The position numbers were made by a program, and so were the translations under genes. 64,000 nt of DNA from Methylocystis sp. (lineage in GTDB: Bacteria; Pseudomonadota; Alphaproteobacteria; Rhizobiales; Beijerinckiaceae): NCBI GenBank assembly GCA_002929055.1, contig PERY01000001.1:152855-216854 (forward strand). Direction: 5' to 3'. The notes beneath the pieces are model-generated. The model worked only from the letters and a program-made list of their open reading frames with translations, was not told the DNA's origin and ran no database searches. Shown here in pieces: positions 41,401 through 51,275 of the stretch (its first letter is position 1; each line of letters starts with the position of its first letter).

Positions 41401-41691
41401 ATCCATCAGCTCATGGTGAGCGGCATGGCGGAGCGCGAGGCGATCTTCAAAGGCGCCATGACGCGTCTGCGCCCCGTCATCATGACGGCGCTTGTCGCCT
41501 CTCTGGGTTTCGTGCCGATGGCGCTTGCGACATCCACGGGCGCGGAAGTGCAGCGGCCCATCGCGACCGTCGTCATCGGCGGCCTCATCAGCGCCACGCT
41601 TTTGACGCTCGTCGTGCTGCCCGCGCTCTACGCCTTTTTCGGAGAGGATCAGGCGTCTCTCGCCGCTGCGCGTGCAAGGGAGGCGGCGTGA
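38473..41691 (+). CDS. CusA/CzcA family heavy-metal efflux RND permease
   Basis: AFSVHSRWLVVLLVALVGAFGVWALAHLPIDAVPDITNNQVQINARAPALSAFEMEKQVTYPIENALAGIPGL; DFGLIADGAIIVAENSLRRL. Confidence 0.95.
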   Translation: MMQRIIAFSVHSRWLVVLLVALVGAFGVWALAHLPIDAVPDITNNQVQINARAPALSAFEMEKQVTYPIENALAGIPGLDYTRSLSRNGFAQVTAVFADGVDIYFARQQVNERIGQAREDFPPSIELRVGPIATGLSEIYMWTVRYREPHALAKAGEPGWQKGGAYLTPEGAELRTAVEKDSYLRTVQDWIIRPQLRTVPGVAGVDSLGGFVRQYHVQPDPAKLMSLGLSFGDLAQTIQKNNVSRGAGYVERNGEGLVVRSGGRLETVDDIGAVVATTRNGVPVRVREIASVAIGKELRTGSASMNGEEVVIGTALMLIGANSRTVSAAVDERMKTIVKSLPPGVEVKTILNRTLLVEATIKTVAKNLAEGAALVILVLFVMLGNFRAALVTATVIPVTMLFLAIGMYVGKISANLMSLGALDFGLIADGAIIVAENSLRRLSERRQIAGRPLTAAERHQTVIDAAVEMRRPTVYGQAIIILVYLPILSFSGVEGKMFHPMAMTVIIALLSEFVLSLTFFPAMIALFVSGGEEEHENRIVSWLKRVYEPLLRFAMNAPVRVMMIGAGSFVFAVLLYMSLGQEFIPKLDEKNLAMQANRIPSTSLTQSTAMQLDIENAIRALPQVDYVFSKTGTAEVATDPMPPNLTDTFIMLKPEEKWPDPHLPKDRLIEDIDAKIEQLPGNAYEFSQPIQLRFNELLAGVRGDIAVKVFGEDFDAMLKAANHIAAILRATPGAADVKVEQVTGLPVLDIKVDKNAIARYGISLGAVQDTIGAAIGGEPAGMIFEGDRRFPIFVRLRDNLREDAGALETIPVSLPPDAQGHAPTVQLKQVASFSTVDGQNQISRENGKRRVVVSANVRGRDIASVVTEARAKVDAKVQIPPGYWIEWGGQFENLAAARARLMIVVPVCFFVIFLLLYSALGSARDALLVFTAVPLALSGGVLALWLRGMPMSVSAAVGFIALSGVAVLNGLVMRTYIHQLMVSGMAEREAIFKGAMTRLRPVIMTALVASLGFVPMALATSTGAEVQRPIATVVIGGLISATLLTLVVLPALYAFFGEDQASLAAARAREAA

Positions 41692-43097
41692 GGAAAGAGC
41701 GCAGCGCCCTGCTCCTCGCGCTTTGCGCTCTCTCGTCGCCCGCGCATGCGGAGACGCTGAATGGCGCATTGCTGCGCGCCTATGGCGCCAGCCCGGTGCT
41801 CAACTCTTCCCGCGCGGGCCTGCGGGCGCTCGACGAAAAAGTCCCGCAGGCGCTCTCTACCATGCGGCCGCGCGCAAGCGCCGGCGCCTTCCTCGGCGCG
41901 CAGCAGAACCGCAACGTCCAGCGGCAGCTCGACATCGACCTCAACGATCCCACGGCGACCGCCAACACCAAGAGCATACAGTCTGGCGGCAGCGTCCCGC
42001 GGTCCGCCAGTTTCGCGATCGAACAGCCGGTCTTCGACGGCTTCAAATCGCAGAACGCCACACGCGCCGCGGAATCGGGCGTCTTTGCGGGCCGCGAACG
42101 GTTGCGCCTCACGGAGCAGCGCGTCCTGTTCGCCGCCGTTTCCGCCTATATGAACGTCCTGCGCGACACCGCCGCGCTGAAATTGCAGGAGAACAACGTC
42201 GCCGTTCTCGCCGAGCAACTGCGCCAGACCAAAGAACGCTACAACTATGGCCAGATCACCCTGACCGACGTTGCGCAGGCGGAGGCCCGCCTCGCCGCCG
42301 GCCAGTCGCTCATCGGGCAGGCGCGCGCAAACCTCGAAGCCAGCATCGGCGCCTATCGCCAGACCATCGGCGTGGACCCGAAAAAGCTTTCGCCCGGCAA
42401 TCCTGTCGATCGCCTGTTGCCGAAGACGCGCGAGGAGGCCGAGCGCGTCGCGCAGGCCGAGCATCCCGTCATTCTCGCCGCGCTGCATGACGCCGACGCC
42501 GCCGACATCGACATCAAGGTCATCGAGTCGGATTTCATGCCGAAGCTCTCGATCGTCGGCAACGTCTTCACGCAGACCGACATCTCCGGCATCTACAATC
42601 GCAACATCGGCGCGTCGATCGGCGGGCGACTCAACGTGCCGCTTTACGATGGCGGGATCACCTCCTCGCAAACGCGGGAGGCAAAAGAGCTCGCCGGCCA
42701 GCGGCGCCTCGACGTCGATGTCGCCCGCGCCGATCTTCTCGCCCTGGTGCGCGCCAATTGGGGCGCGCTGCAAGCCGCCAAAATCCAGATCGCCGCGGCG
42801 CAGACCCAGATCGCCGCCGCCGAACGCGCGCTCTACGGCGTGCGCGAAGAGGCCAAGGCCGGCCAGCGCACGACGCTCGACATCCTGAATGCGCAGCAGG
42901 AATTGCTGAACGCCCGCATCGGCCTGATCTTCGCCCAGCGCGAACGCGTCGTCGCATCCTACGCCGTGCTCGCCGCAATGGGGCGGCTCTCGACGCAGGC
43001 GCTGCATCTTGGGGAAGCGCGCTATGACCCCGCGGTCCATTTCGAGCAGGTGAAGGACAGTTGGGGCGGGATCGAAACCCCCGATGCGGGGCGTTGA
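41688..43097 (+). CDS. TolC family outer membrane channel
   Basis: GTG 41688 overlaps cusA-like stop; signal peptide; TolC repeats (LTEQRVLFAAVSAYMNVLRDTAALKLQENNVAVLAEQLRQTKERYNYGQITLTDVAQAEARLA). Confidence 0.92.
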   Translation: MRKERSALLLALCALSSPAHAETLNGALLRAYGASPVLNSSRAGLRALDEKVPQALSTMRPRASAGAFLGAQQNRNVQRQLDIDLNDPTATANTKSIQSGGSVPRSASFAIEQPVFDGFKSQNATRAAESGVFAGRERLRLTEQRVLFAAVSAYMNVLRDTAALKLQENNVAVLAEQLRQTKERYNYGQITLTDVAQAEARLAAGQSLIGQARANLEASIGAYRQTIGVDPKKLSPGNPVDRLLPKTREEAERVAQAEHPVILAALHDADAADIDIKVIESDFMPKLSIVGNVFTQTDISGIYNRNIGASIGGRLNVPLYDGGITSSQTREAKELAGQRRLDVDVARADLLALVRANWGALQAAKIQIAAAQTQIAAAERALYGVREEAKAGQRTTLDILNAQQELLNARIGLIFAQRERVVASYAVLAAMGRLSTQALHLGEARYDPAVHFEQVKDSWGGIETPDAGR

Positions 43098-43170
43098 CGA
43101 CTTTTCGCACAAAGCGATTTACACTGCGCGCCAATCGCCGCTCACGTGGCGCAACAATAGAGGAATCGTC

Positions 43171-43653
43171 ATGCGAGGCGCTTATCTGAAACTTTTCGCC
43201 CTTGCGCTCGTCGCCGCGCCCCTGACCGCGGGACCGGCGCAGGCCATTTGCTGGCTCGGCTGTCCGGACCCGACAGAGGAGCAGGCCAAGAAAATTCTGG
43301 AGAATCTTCTCAAGCAGCGCTTCGACAAGCCGGCCAGGATTCTCGAATTCAAGCAGACGATGGCCGAGAAGCTCGAGATGCACGCCACGGGCGAGAAGGG
43401 CTATGAAATCTTTTTCAGCGCCAAGGTCGCCTTCCCGGAAGGCGCCAATCTCGAGTGCAAGCCCGACGACGCCGGAACGTTCAAGGAAGGCTGCTCGCCG
43501 AGCAAGCATTACGTCACGGCGCCGAGGAGCGCCGATCCGAAAGGCAAGCAATATGTCGCGCCGGGGGAAACGGTGACCTTCGAAGAGGAATATCGCTTCT
43601 ACGAAGACCCCAAGGGCTGGAAAGGTCCGGACGGCGCCGTCTATTCGCAGTAA
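43171..43653 (+). CDS. secreted hypothetical protein with four Cys
   Basis: Signal peptide MRGAYLKLFALALVAAPLTAGPAQA; mature region begins ICWLGCPDPTEEQ. Confidence 0.65.
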   Translation: MRGAYLKLFALALVAAPLTAGPAQAICWLGCPDPTEEQAKKILENLLKQRFDKPARILEFKQTMAEKLEMHATGEKGYEIFFSAKVAFPEGANLECKPDDAGTFKEGCSPSKHYVTAPRSADPKGKQYVAPGETVTFEEEYRFYEDPKGWKGPDGAVYSQ

Positions 43654-43665
43654 GCCAAAAATTAT

Positions 43666-43688
43666 GGGCGCGCATGGACTGCGCGCCC
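43666..43688. terminator. hairpin between convergent genes
   Basis: gggcgcgca-tggac-tgcgcgccc. Confidence 0.65.
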
Positions 43689-43735
43689 GTGAATTTGCAA
43701 ATCCTCTCCTTTTCGAGGAAGAGAGGCCGCCGCGA

Positions 43736-43990
43736 TTACTTCATCGGATGGCGCTTGTCGAGTTCCGAGCAGCCAGCCTTGGCGTTGCAGGCATAGAATT
43801 CCTCGTAGACCGTCGACCTCGTGTCCTGCACGCCGTTGTCGTTCTGGCGGCGGAGGAAGGCGTCTTCGCACTTTTCGGCGGCCGCCGCCTGCTTGTCCTC
43901 GTCGGCATTGCGGGTGTCGCAACCGGCGAAAGCAGGGGTCATCATGCCGGCAATCATGGCAGCCGCCGCAACGAAGGCGAATTTATTCAT
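43736..43990 (-). CDS. small secreted Cys protein, paralog A ('CDTR' family)
   Basis: MNKFAFVAAAAMIAGMMTPAFA|GCDTRNADEDKQAAAAEKCEDAFLRRQND...ACNAKAGCSELDK. Confidence 0.7.
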   Translation of the reverse strand: MNKFAFVAAAAMIAGMMTPAFAGCDTRNADEDKQAAAAEKCEDAFLRRQNDNGVQDTRSTVYEEFYACNAKAGCSELDKRHPMK

Positions 43991-44271
43991 CTCTGCGTTT
44001 CCTCTTCTTCGATTTTGGGGTTTCTTGCTTGCGCAGGCGTAGTAGCCTCCCGCCCATTCAGTAACGGCCCCTCATAACGCGCAAAGCGGCGGGACGATGC
44101 GTGAAGAATTACGCTCTGTCAATTCGCGCGCTCGAAATATGCCGCTTTCCCCGCCCGAAAGGAGGCGGCGGGCGTATACCTGCGGCGATATGCGCAACGT
44201 GAATTCAGGGGTGTTTTCGCGCGGCGCCTTTTTCTTCGCATGGCGCCGCTCAAAGGATCAACCCTGGCGCC

Positions 44272-44302
44272 AAAAGAAAAGGGCGCGCAAACTGCGCGCC
44301 CT
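44272..44302 (-). terminator. rho-independent terminator for 44346..44579
   Basis: Minus strand: AGGGCGCGCAG-TTTG-CGCGCCC followed by TTTTCTTTT. Confidence 0.8.
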
Positions 44303-44345
44303 GTCCTGTCCTGTCCTGCGGCTCGCGCCGAGAGCGAAGGCGCCC

Positions 44346-44579
44346 TTAGAGATCCTTCGAATTCTCCGGGCAGCCGCACTTGGCGTCGCAGGCCTTCTTG
44401 TCGGCCTTAAGCTGGGCGTGGTCGGCCATCATGTCCTGCTTGTGGCGAACATAATTGTCTTCGCAGCCGAGCGCGCAAACGGCCTGATCGTCTTCCTTGC
44501 GCGTGTCGCAGCTCGCGAAGGCCGGCACGGTCATCGCCGCGAAGAGAGCAATGGCAGTGGCTATGGAGAACGTCTTCAT
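44346..44579 (-). CDS. small secreted Cys protein, paralog B ('CDTR' family)
   Basis: MKTFSIATAIALFAAMTVPAFA|SCDTRKEDDQAVCALGCEDNYVRHKQD...ACDAKCGCPENSKDL. Confidence 0.7.
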   Translation of the reverse strand: MKTFSIATAIALFAAMTVPAFASCDTRKEDDQAVCALGCEDNYVRHKQDMMADHAQLKADKKACDAKCGCPENSKDL

Positions 44580-44740
44580 CCTGAGGTTTCCTCTATCGTC
44601 GTTTTGTTTATTGCTTGTTGCGCCGCGCCTCTACTCACTCCGCCAACCACGGCCGAATGGGAGCTCCCACGCTCGAGCGTCACGAAGATGTCGCAGGAAT
44701 TTTTGCTCGTCAACAGGCTCAACGGGGGTGCTGCGCTGTT

Positions 44741-47452
44741 TTACGAGGCAAGTTGCCGCAGGACATAGGCCAAAATGCCGCCGTTCTTGAAGTATTCCAG
44801 CTCGTCGAGCGTGTCGATGCGAAGCAGCAACGGCGTGGAAATCGTCTTTCCTCCCGCGAAGGCGATATCCGCGACAAGCGTCTGGCGCGGCGCAAGCCCT
44901 GCCTCAAGCCCTCGAATGGCTACGGTTTCTTCGCCTGTCAGGCCCAGCGTCGCCCAGCTCGTTCCGGCCTCGAAAGTCAGAGGCAGTACGCCCATGCCGA
45001 CGAGATTGGAGCGATGAATCCGCTCGAAGCTCTGCGCGATGACGGCGCGCACGCCAAGAAGCGCCGTGCCTTTGGCCGCCCAGTCGCGCGACGAGCCATT
45101 GCCATATTCCGCCCCCGCGAAGACGACGAGCGGCGCGCCGTCCTTCTGGTAGCGCATGGCGGCGTCATAAATCGAGAGCGTCTCGCCACCGGGGTAGTAT
45201 TTGGTCAGTCCGCCCTCGGGCACGACGCCGTCGGCGTCCTTCATCATGTGGTTCTTGATGCGGATATTGGCGAAGGTGCCGCGCATCATCACTTCGTGAT
45301 TGCCGCGGCGCGTGCCGTATTGGTTGAAGTCCGCCGGGGCGACGCCATTGTCCATCAGCCATTTGCCCGCGGGCGAGGCGGCCTTGATGGAGCCAGCCGG
45401 TGAGATGTGGTCGGTGGTGATCTTGTCGCCAAAGAGCGCGAGCACGCGCGCGCCGACGATGTCCCTGACCGGCTTGGGCTCCTTCGTCAGACCAACGAAA
45501 TAGGGCGGGTTGCGCACATAGGTCGAGTGATCGTCCCAGACGTAGGTCTCGCTCTCGGGCGCCGCGACCGCCCGCCAGTGCTGGTCTCCGGCGAAAACGT
45601 TCGCATAGGTCTCGCGGTAAAGCTGGCGCGTGACATTGTCGCGGATGAAGGCGTCGATCTCGGCGTTCCTGGGCCAGATGTCGCGCAGGAACACGGGCTT
45701 GCCGTCGGAGCCCTGGCCGAGCGGCTCCTTGGCGAGGTCGATCGCGACCGTGCCCGCGAGCGCGAAGGCGACGACGAGGGGGGGCGAAGCCAGATAATTC
45801 GCCTGAACGTCAGGGTTGACGCGCCCTTCAAAATTGCGGTTGCCCGAGAGCACCGAGGCCGCGACGATGTCGTGCTGGTTGATCGTCTTCGAGACCGGCG
45901 CCGGCAGCGGGCCGGAATTGCCGATGCAGGTCGTGCAGCCGAAGCCCACGAGATTGAAGCCCAGTTCGTCGAGCGATTTCTGAAGGCCGGAGTTGGCGAG
46001 ATATTGCCCGACCACCTGGCTTCCGGGCGCAAGCGAGGTCTTCACCCAGGGCTTCACCTTCAGCCCCTTGGCGATGGCGTTGCGCGCGAGGAGGCCGGCG
46101 CCGATCAGCACGCTCGGGTTCGACGTGTTGGTGCAGGAGGTGATCGCCGCGATGACGACGTCGCCGTGGCCGAGGTCGTAATTCGTCCCCTCGACCTTGT
46201 AGCGCGGGCCAAGGCCCCCTTCCTTCTTGTATTCGCCAGCGAGCGCGGTCTCGAAGGCCTTGCCCACGTCCTCGAGCGGCACGCGACCCTCGGGGCGCTT
46301 CGGCCCCGCGAGCGAGGGCGCGACGTCGGCGAGGTCGAGCGACAGCGTGTCGGTGAATTCCGGGTCTGGCGAGGCGGCGGTGCGCAACATGCCCTGCGCC
46401 TGCGTATAGGCTTCGATCAGCGCGATGCGCTCGGCGGCGCGGCCGGAGGTGTTGAGATAGGCCAGAGTCTCTGTGTCGACGGGGAAGAAGCCGCAGGTCG
46501 CGCCATATTCGGGCGCCATGTTCGCGATGGTCGCGCGGTCGGCGAGGGTGAGGTGGTTGAGGCCGTCGCCGAAGAATTCGACAAATTTGCCGACCACGCC
46601 CTTTTTGCGCAGCATTTGCGTCACGGTCAGCACCACGTCGGTCGCGGTGACGCCTTCCTTCGGCGCGCCGGTGAGCTTGAAGCCGATGACCTCGGGCGCA
46701 AGCATGGAAAGCGGCTGGCCGAGCATGGCGGCCTCCGCCTCGATGCCGCCGACGCCCCAGCCCAGCACGGCGAGGCCGTTGACCATAGTGGTGTGCGAGT
46801 CGGTGCCGACGAGCGAATCCGGATAGGCGACCTCGACCGTCGATCCGTTCGCGCCCTCGCTGCGCGTCCAGACGGTCTGCGCCAGATATTCGAGGTTCAC
46901 CTGATGGCAGATGCCGGTGCCGGGCGGCACGACGCGAAAATTGTCGAAGGCCGACTGGCCCCATTTCAGGAAGCGGTAGCGCTCGCCATTGCGCTGATAT
47001 TCGAGTTCGACATTCTGCTCGAAGGCCCTGGGCGTGCCGAACTCGTCGACGATGACCGAATGGTCGATCACAAGGTCGACCGGCACCAGCGGATTGATCT
47101 TCTGGGGGTTGCCGCCGAGCGCCACCATGGCGTCGCGCATCGCCGCGAGATCGACGACGGCCGGAACGCCGGTGAAGTCCTGCATCAGCACCCGGGCCGG
47201 GGAAAAGGCGATCTCGCGCTCGCCCTTGCCCTTCTCGGTCAGCCATTGGGCGAAGGAGAGGATCGTGTCCTTCGTCACCCAGCGGCCGTCCTCGTTGCGC
47301 AGCAGGTTTTCCAGCACGACCTTCAGCGAGTACGGGAGCTTCGAGACTCCCGCGAGCCCGTTCGCCTCCGCCGCCTTCAGCGAGAAATAGTCATAGCTCT
47401 TGTCGCCCACGACGAGCTTTTGGCGGGACTGGAAACTGTCGACAGATGTCAT
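44741..47452 (-). CDS. acnA: aconitate hydratase A
   Basis: [29 protein letters not shown] start at 47452; [56 protein letters not shown]. Confidence 0.96.
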   Translation of the reverse strand: MTSVDSFQSRQKLVVGDKSYDYFSLKAAEANGLAGVSKLPYSLKVVLENLLRNEDGRWVTKDTILSFAQWLTEKGKGEREIAFSPARVLMQDFTGVPAVVDLAAMRDAMVALGGNPQKINPLVPVDLVIDHSVIVDEFGTPRAFEQNVELEYQRNGERYRFLKWGQSAFDNFRVVPPGTGICHQVNLEYLAQTVWTRSEGANGSTVEVAYPDSLVGTDSHTTMVNGLAVLGWGVGGIEAEAAMLGQPLSMLAPEVIGFKLTGAPKEGVTATDVVLTVTQMLRKKGVVGKFVEFFGDGLNHLTLADRATIANMAPEYGATCGFFPVDTETLAYLNTSGRAAERIALIEAYTQAQGMLRTAASPDPEFTDTLSLDLADVAPSLAGPKRPEGRVPLEDVGKAFETALAGEYKKEGGLGPRYKVEGTNYDLGHGDVVIAAITSCTNTSNPSVLIGAGLLARNAIAKGLKVKPWVKTSLAPGSQVVGQYLANSGLQKSLDELGFNLVGFGCTTCIGNSGPLPAPVSKTINQHDIVAASVLSGNRNFEGRVNPDVQANYLASPPLVVAFALAGTVAIDLAKEPLGQGSDGKPVFLRDIWPRNAEIDAFIRDNVTRQLYRETYANVFAGDQHWRAVAAPESETYVWDDHSTYVRNPPYFVGLTKEPKPVRDIVGARVLALFGDKITTDHISPAGSIKAASPAGKWLMDNGVAPADFNQYGTRRGNHEVMMRGTFANIRIKNHMMKDADGVVPEGGLTKYYPGGETLSIYDAAMRYQKDGAPLVVFAGAEYGNGSSRDWAAKGTALLGVRAVIAQSFERIHRSNLVGMGVLPLTFEAGTSWATLGLTGEETVAIRGLEAGLAPRQTLVADIAFAGGKTISTPLLLRIDTLDELEYFKNGGILAYVLRQLAS

Positions 47453-47597
47453 GGGGGTGTCCTTGGGGGCGTCCTTGCAGACTTGGGCGGCAGATTGGGT
47501 GTGCGACGGGCTCGAGCGAGCCTCGCCATTCTTAGAAAATTCCATGCCACGCGCACAAGGCGGGGCGGCAACAAAAAAGATAGGGCGCAAAGGCGCA

Positions 47598-49034
47598 TCA
47601 GCGCCGCTTTTCGCCCCGCAGGGGCCGTTCCTCCATCCGCGCCATGAAGACGAAAGATAGCGCCATGCAGACCGCAAGCGCCGCGAAGACCAGGCGGAAG
47701 CTCGCGACGAGCCGTGCGAGGTCATCGGGTGAGAGCTTCGACTCGGTGATGTATTCGGCCCGTCCGCCGCCGAGCGCAAGTGCGGCGAAAAGCGCGACGA
47801 TCACGGAGGCGCCAAGCTGCCGGAAGAACTGCGTCGTCGCCGTCGCCGTGCCCAGATCCCTGGCCAGCACGGCGTTCTGAACGCAGACCGTCGCTATTGG
47901 CAGCATGGTCCCGACGCCGAGCGTCACGACCGTCAGCAGCAGGTTGAGGGTGAAGAAGGAGACGCTGCCCGCCTTCCAGGCGGCGGCGGCCGCGGCCAGC
48001 GTTCCGGCGCCGAGACCCAGCAGGGGGATCAGCTTGTAATGATGGACGACCGCCATCATCCGCCCAGAGAATGTCGCGCCGGCGACGGTCGCGACCATGA
48101 GCGGGATGAGCGCGAGCCCCGAGTCGTGAGCGGAGAGCCCCGCCCCTACCTCGAAATAGATGGGCATGACCACAGAGAGCCCGACAAAGGCGCCAAGCCC
48201 GAAGGAGCTGGAGGCGACGGCGTCGCGCACGATCCCGAGGCTGAGAATCCGCATTGGGATCAAGGGCTCGTCGGCGGTGCGCGTGCGCCGCGCGAAGAGC
48301 AGCCAGAACAGGCTGGAGAGACCCAGCAAGCCAAGGATCGGGGCCGAGGTCCAGGGGTAGCGGGTTCCGCCCCAGCCGAGCGCCAGCACCATCGCGCCCG
48401 AGGCCATGACCAGAAAACCGGCGCCCAGATAGTCGACGCTGTGCGGATGGCGCCGCTCCGGCAGGCGCTTGAGGCGGCTGTTGACGATGACGAGCGCGGC
48501 GAGGCCGAGAGGCAGATTGATCCAGAAGATGAGCGACCAATGCGCATATTGCGCAAAAAATCCCCCGAGCGCCGGCCCGGCGATGCTGGAGGTGACAAAA
48601 ACGGCGGCGAAATAGGTCTGATAGCGGCCGCGCTCGCGGGGGCTGACGAGATCGGCGACGACGGTCTGGGAGAGGGCGATGAGGCCGCCGCCTCCCAGTC
48701 CCTGAAGAAATCGCGCCGCGGCGAGCGCGGCGATGCTCGGCGCCAGCGCGCAGGCCAGAGACCCGGCGATGAAGGTCGCCACCCCCACGAGCAGCACGAT
48801 GCGCCGCCCGTAGACATCGGCGAATTTGCCGTAGAGCGGCGTCACCACCGTCGCGGCGATGAGATAGGCCGTGACGATCCAGGGCAGGTTCTCCGGCTCG
48901 CCGAGGTCCGCGCCGATGGTCGGCATGGCGGTGACGACGATGGTCTGGTCCAGCGCCGACAGCAGCATGGCGAGGCCGAGCCCAACCATGACCTGCCGCA
49001 TTTCCGCAGGGGGGCTCGGGGGCGCGGCGGTCAT
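47598..49034 (-). CDS. MFS multidrug transporter, DHA2 (EmrB/QacA-like)
   Basis: [62 protein letters not shown]. Confidence 0.92.
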   Translation of the reverse strand: MTAAPPSPPAEMRQVMVGLGLAMLLSALDQTIVVTAMPTIGADLGEPENLPWIVTAYLIAATVVTPLYGKFADVYGRRIVLLVGVATFIAGSLACALAPSIAALAAARFLQGLGGGGLIALSQTVVADLVSPRERGRYQTYFAAVFVTSSIAGPALGGFFAQYAHWSLIFWINLPLGLAALVIVNSRLKRLPERRHPHSVDYLGAGFLVMASGAMVLALGWGGTRYPWTSAPILGLLGLSSLFWLLFARRTRTADEPLIPMRILSLGIVRDAVASSSFGLGAFVGLSVVMPIYFEVGAGLSAHDSGLALIPLMVATVAGATFSGRMMAVVHHYKLIPLLGLGAGTLAAAAAAWKAGSVSFFTLNLLLTVVTLGVGTMLPIATVCVQNAVLARDLGTATATTQFFRQLGASVIVALFAALALGGGRAEYITESKLSPDDLARLVASFRLVFAALAVCMALSFVFMARMEERPLRGEKRR

Positions 49035-49097
49035 GGGGCGTGCAACCTTGGTCGGAGGGCTGTGGGCTTCTACCGCATCGCAGCGCCGCGGGGAACG

Positions 49098-50678
49098 TCA
49101 TGGATCTCCAGGGATCGTCCTGATGACGCGCAGGAAACCCGCCGCCTCGTCGATTTCGTCGAAGGCCGGATCGTCGAGGCGATCCGGGCGCGCCCGGGCG
49201 AGCGTCGTCAGCGCTTCGTCGCTTGCGATCCGCCGCGGGGCGAGGCCCCTGCGCTTCGCAATCGCAAGGCGCTCCGCCTGAAGCGCGCGCAGCAGCCGGG
49301 CCTGCGCGACCGTGAGGGCGGGCGGCGCCGGCGGCGCCTCCGTCAGGATCGGCTCTTGCGCAGGCGAGGGCTCCGTCGCCTCCGTCTCGGGCGCGCCGGC
49401 CGAGAGATGCGCCAGCCGGCTTGTCGCGGCGACGCGCCAGCCCTGCGTCAGCGCGCCCAGGCGCCGCGGCCAGGCGAGCGGCCCGCCACGGCAATGGTCG
49501 CAGCGCCCGCAGGGCGTGCTTTCCTCGCCGAACTCCGAAAGGAGGGTCTGGAAGCGGCAGCCCGGCGTCACGCAAAGCCGCGCCATGGCCCTGCGCCGCG
49601 CGTAGGCGCCCAAAGCCGCCTCGTCCTCCTCGGCGATGACGGGCGCGCCCCAGCGCAAGGCGAGTTCGCGCGGATCAAAGAGCGCCAGCGTTCGCGCCGG
49701 CGCCCCGTCGCGCCCGGCGCGGCCGATTTCCTGGTAATAGCCCTCGATCGAGTTCGGTATGTCGGCATGGACGATGAAGCGGACATCCGGCTTGTCGACG
49801 CCCATGCCGAAGGCGATGGTCGCCACCATGACGACGCCCTTTCGCGCAAAAAACGCGTCCTGATGGGCGCCGCGCGTATAGGCGTCGAGGCCGGCGTGGT
49901 AGGGCAGGGCGTCGAGCCCCATGCGGGCGAGGCTCGCGGCCAGCGCGTCCGCCATGCGGCGGGAGTTGCAATAGACGATCCCGCTTTCGCCGCCGCGCCC
50001 GACGAAGTCCAGGATCTGCCGCAGGCCGGGACGCTTGCGCTGGAACGAGATCGCGAGGTTGGGCCGCGCAAAAGAACGAACGAAGACAATGGGTTCCCGC
50101 GCAAAAAGATTGCCGATGACATCGGCGCGCGTGCGCGGTCCCGCGGTGGCGGTGACGGCCAGCACGGGAGCCCCGAGTTTTCGGGCGATCGCCCCGAGCC
50201 CGCGATAGTCCGGGCGGAACTCGTGGCCCCAATGCGAGACGCAATGGGCTTCGTCGACCGCAAAAAGCCGGATGCGGTTTTTGCGCAGCAAATTCTGCGT
50301 CCCCTCCTGCGCCAGCCGCTCCGGCGCGACATAGAGCAGGCGCGCCCGGCCGCTGGAGACCGCGTCGAAGGCGGCCATCGCCTCCTCGTCGTCCTGCGCG
50401 GAATTGAGCGCGACGGCGGGCAAGCCCTTGTCGGCCAGCGCCCGCAACTGGTCGCGCATCAGCGCGATGAGCGGCGAGGCGACGACGACGAGCCCCGGCC
50501 CGGCGGCGGCCGGGAGCTGATAGAGCAGCGACTTTCCCGAGCCCGTGGGCATGACGGCGAGGGCGTCGCGCCCAGCGAGCACCGCCTCGACCACTTCCCG
50601 CTGTCCCGGCAGGAAGTCTGAAAATCCAAAATTGCTGCGCAGCAATTCCGCAGCTTCGGGCAGGTGCGGGCCGCTCAC
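49098..50678 (-). CDS. recQ: RecQ family ATP-dependent DNA helicase
   Basis: FLPGQREVVEAVLAGRDALAVMPTGSGKSLLYQLPA; DEAHCVSHWGHEFRPDYR; IGRAGRDG; zinc motif CGRCDHC. Confidence 0.94.
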   Translation of the reverse strand: MSGPHLPEAAELLRSNFGFSDFLPGQREVVEAVLAGRDALAVMPTGSGKSLLYQLPAAAGPGLVVVASPLIALMRDQLRALADKGLPAVALNSAQDDEEAMAAFDAVSSGRARLLYVAPERLAQEGTQNLLRKNRIRLFAVDEAHCVSHWGHEFRPDYRGLGAIARKLGAPVLAVTATAGPRTRADVIGNLFAREPIVFVRSFARPNLAISFQRKRPGLRQILDFVGRGGESGIVYCNSRRMADALAASLARMGLDALPYHAGLDAYTRGAHQDAFFARKGVVMVATIAFGMGVDKPDVRFIVHADIPNSIEGYYQEIGRAGRDGAPARTLALFDPRELALRWGAPVIAEEDEAALGAYARRRAMARLCVTPGCRFQTLLSEFGEESTPCGRCDHCRGGPLAWPRRLGALTQGWRVAATSRLAHLSAGAPETEATEPSPAQEPILTEAPPAPPALTVAQARLLRALQAERLAIAKRRGLAPRRIASDEALTTLARARPDRLDDPAFDEIDEAAGFLRVIRTIPGDP

Positions 50679-50965
50679 GTCAGCCCTTTTTCAATCAGGA
50701 AGGCGGCGATCTCGCGCCATTCCTGCGCCAAAATCCCCTCATGCGGCGGTCGCCCGGCCCGGGCGTACCAATAGCGCGCGTTCCAGCGGTCGCCTTCCTT
50801 GCGGTGCAGATAGGCATGGACCCACATGCCGTCCGGGTCGCTCGCGTCGTCGACGCATTTATGGGCGCCGTCCCAGTCGCCCCTCGCGTCGAGCCAGAGG
50901 GCGCGCAGCGCGGGATCGCCCGGGGGCGACGTCGAGGCGAGAAAAGAGTCGAGCGGCTGGGTCAT
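50675..50965 (-). CDS. conserved hypothetical protein
   Basis: MTQPLDSFLASTSPPGDPALRALWLDARGDWDGAHKCVDDASDPDGMWVHAYLHRKEGDRWNARYWYARAGR; ATGA overlap with recQ. Confidence 0.75.
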   Translation of the reverse strand: MTQPLDSFLASTSPPGDPALRALWLDARGDWDGAHKCVDDASDPDGMWVHAYLHRKEGDRWNARYWYARAGRPPHEGILAQEWREIAAFLIEKGLT

Positions 50966-51045
50966 GGCGGCCTCCCATGAAGGAGCCATTATGGCGCCGC
51001 GCCGCGCGCATTGACAGGAGCCGCCCGGCTCGGCCAATTGCGCGC

Positions 51046-51240
51046 ATGATCCAAAGTCCCTGCAACAAAATCTGCACGCTGAACGAGAACCGCATCTGCG
51101 TCGGCTGCGGCCGCTCGCGCGAAGAGATCGGCAGCTGGACCGGGCTGTCCGATGGCGACAAAAAGCGCGTCATTGAGCGGGCCAAGGCGCGCCTTGCGGC
51201 GTTGGGCGGCGTCAAGGCGGCCGCCAAAATCAGGGGCTGA
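51046..51240 (+). CDS. DUF1289 domain protein
   Basis: MIQSPCNKICTLNENRICVGCGRSREEIGSWTGLSD. Confidence 0.9.
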   Translation: MIQSPCNKICTLNENRICVGCGRSREEIGSWTGLSDGDKKRVIERAKARLAALGGVKAAAKIRG

Positions 51241-51266
51241 AAAAGGGCCGGCGCATCGGCCGACCC
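51240..51266. terminator. hairpin between convergent genes
   Basis: aaaaagggccggc-gcatcg-gccgaccc; T5 tract on the minus-strand side. Confidence 0.65.
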
Positions 51267-51275
51267 CTTGATCCT

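Noticed and set aside
38464-41769. 1101-aa minus-strand ORF
   Set aside because: Antisense shadow of the cusA-like gene; His/Arg/Asp-rich low-information composition typical of GC-rich antisense frames
44303-44320. Short tandem repeat gtcctgtcctgtcctg
   Set aside because: Only about three units of a 5-mer in an intergenic spacer; no evidence of function or phase variation
45407-47647. 746-aa plus-strand ORF
   Set aside because: Antisense shadow of acnA
48039-50621. 860-aa plus-strand ORF
   Set aside because: Antisense across the MFS and recQ genes; spans two genuine genes
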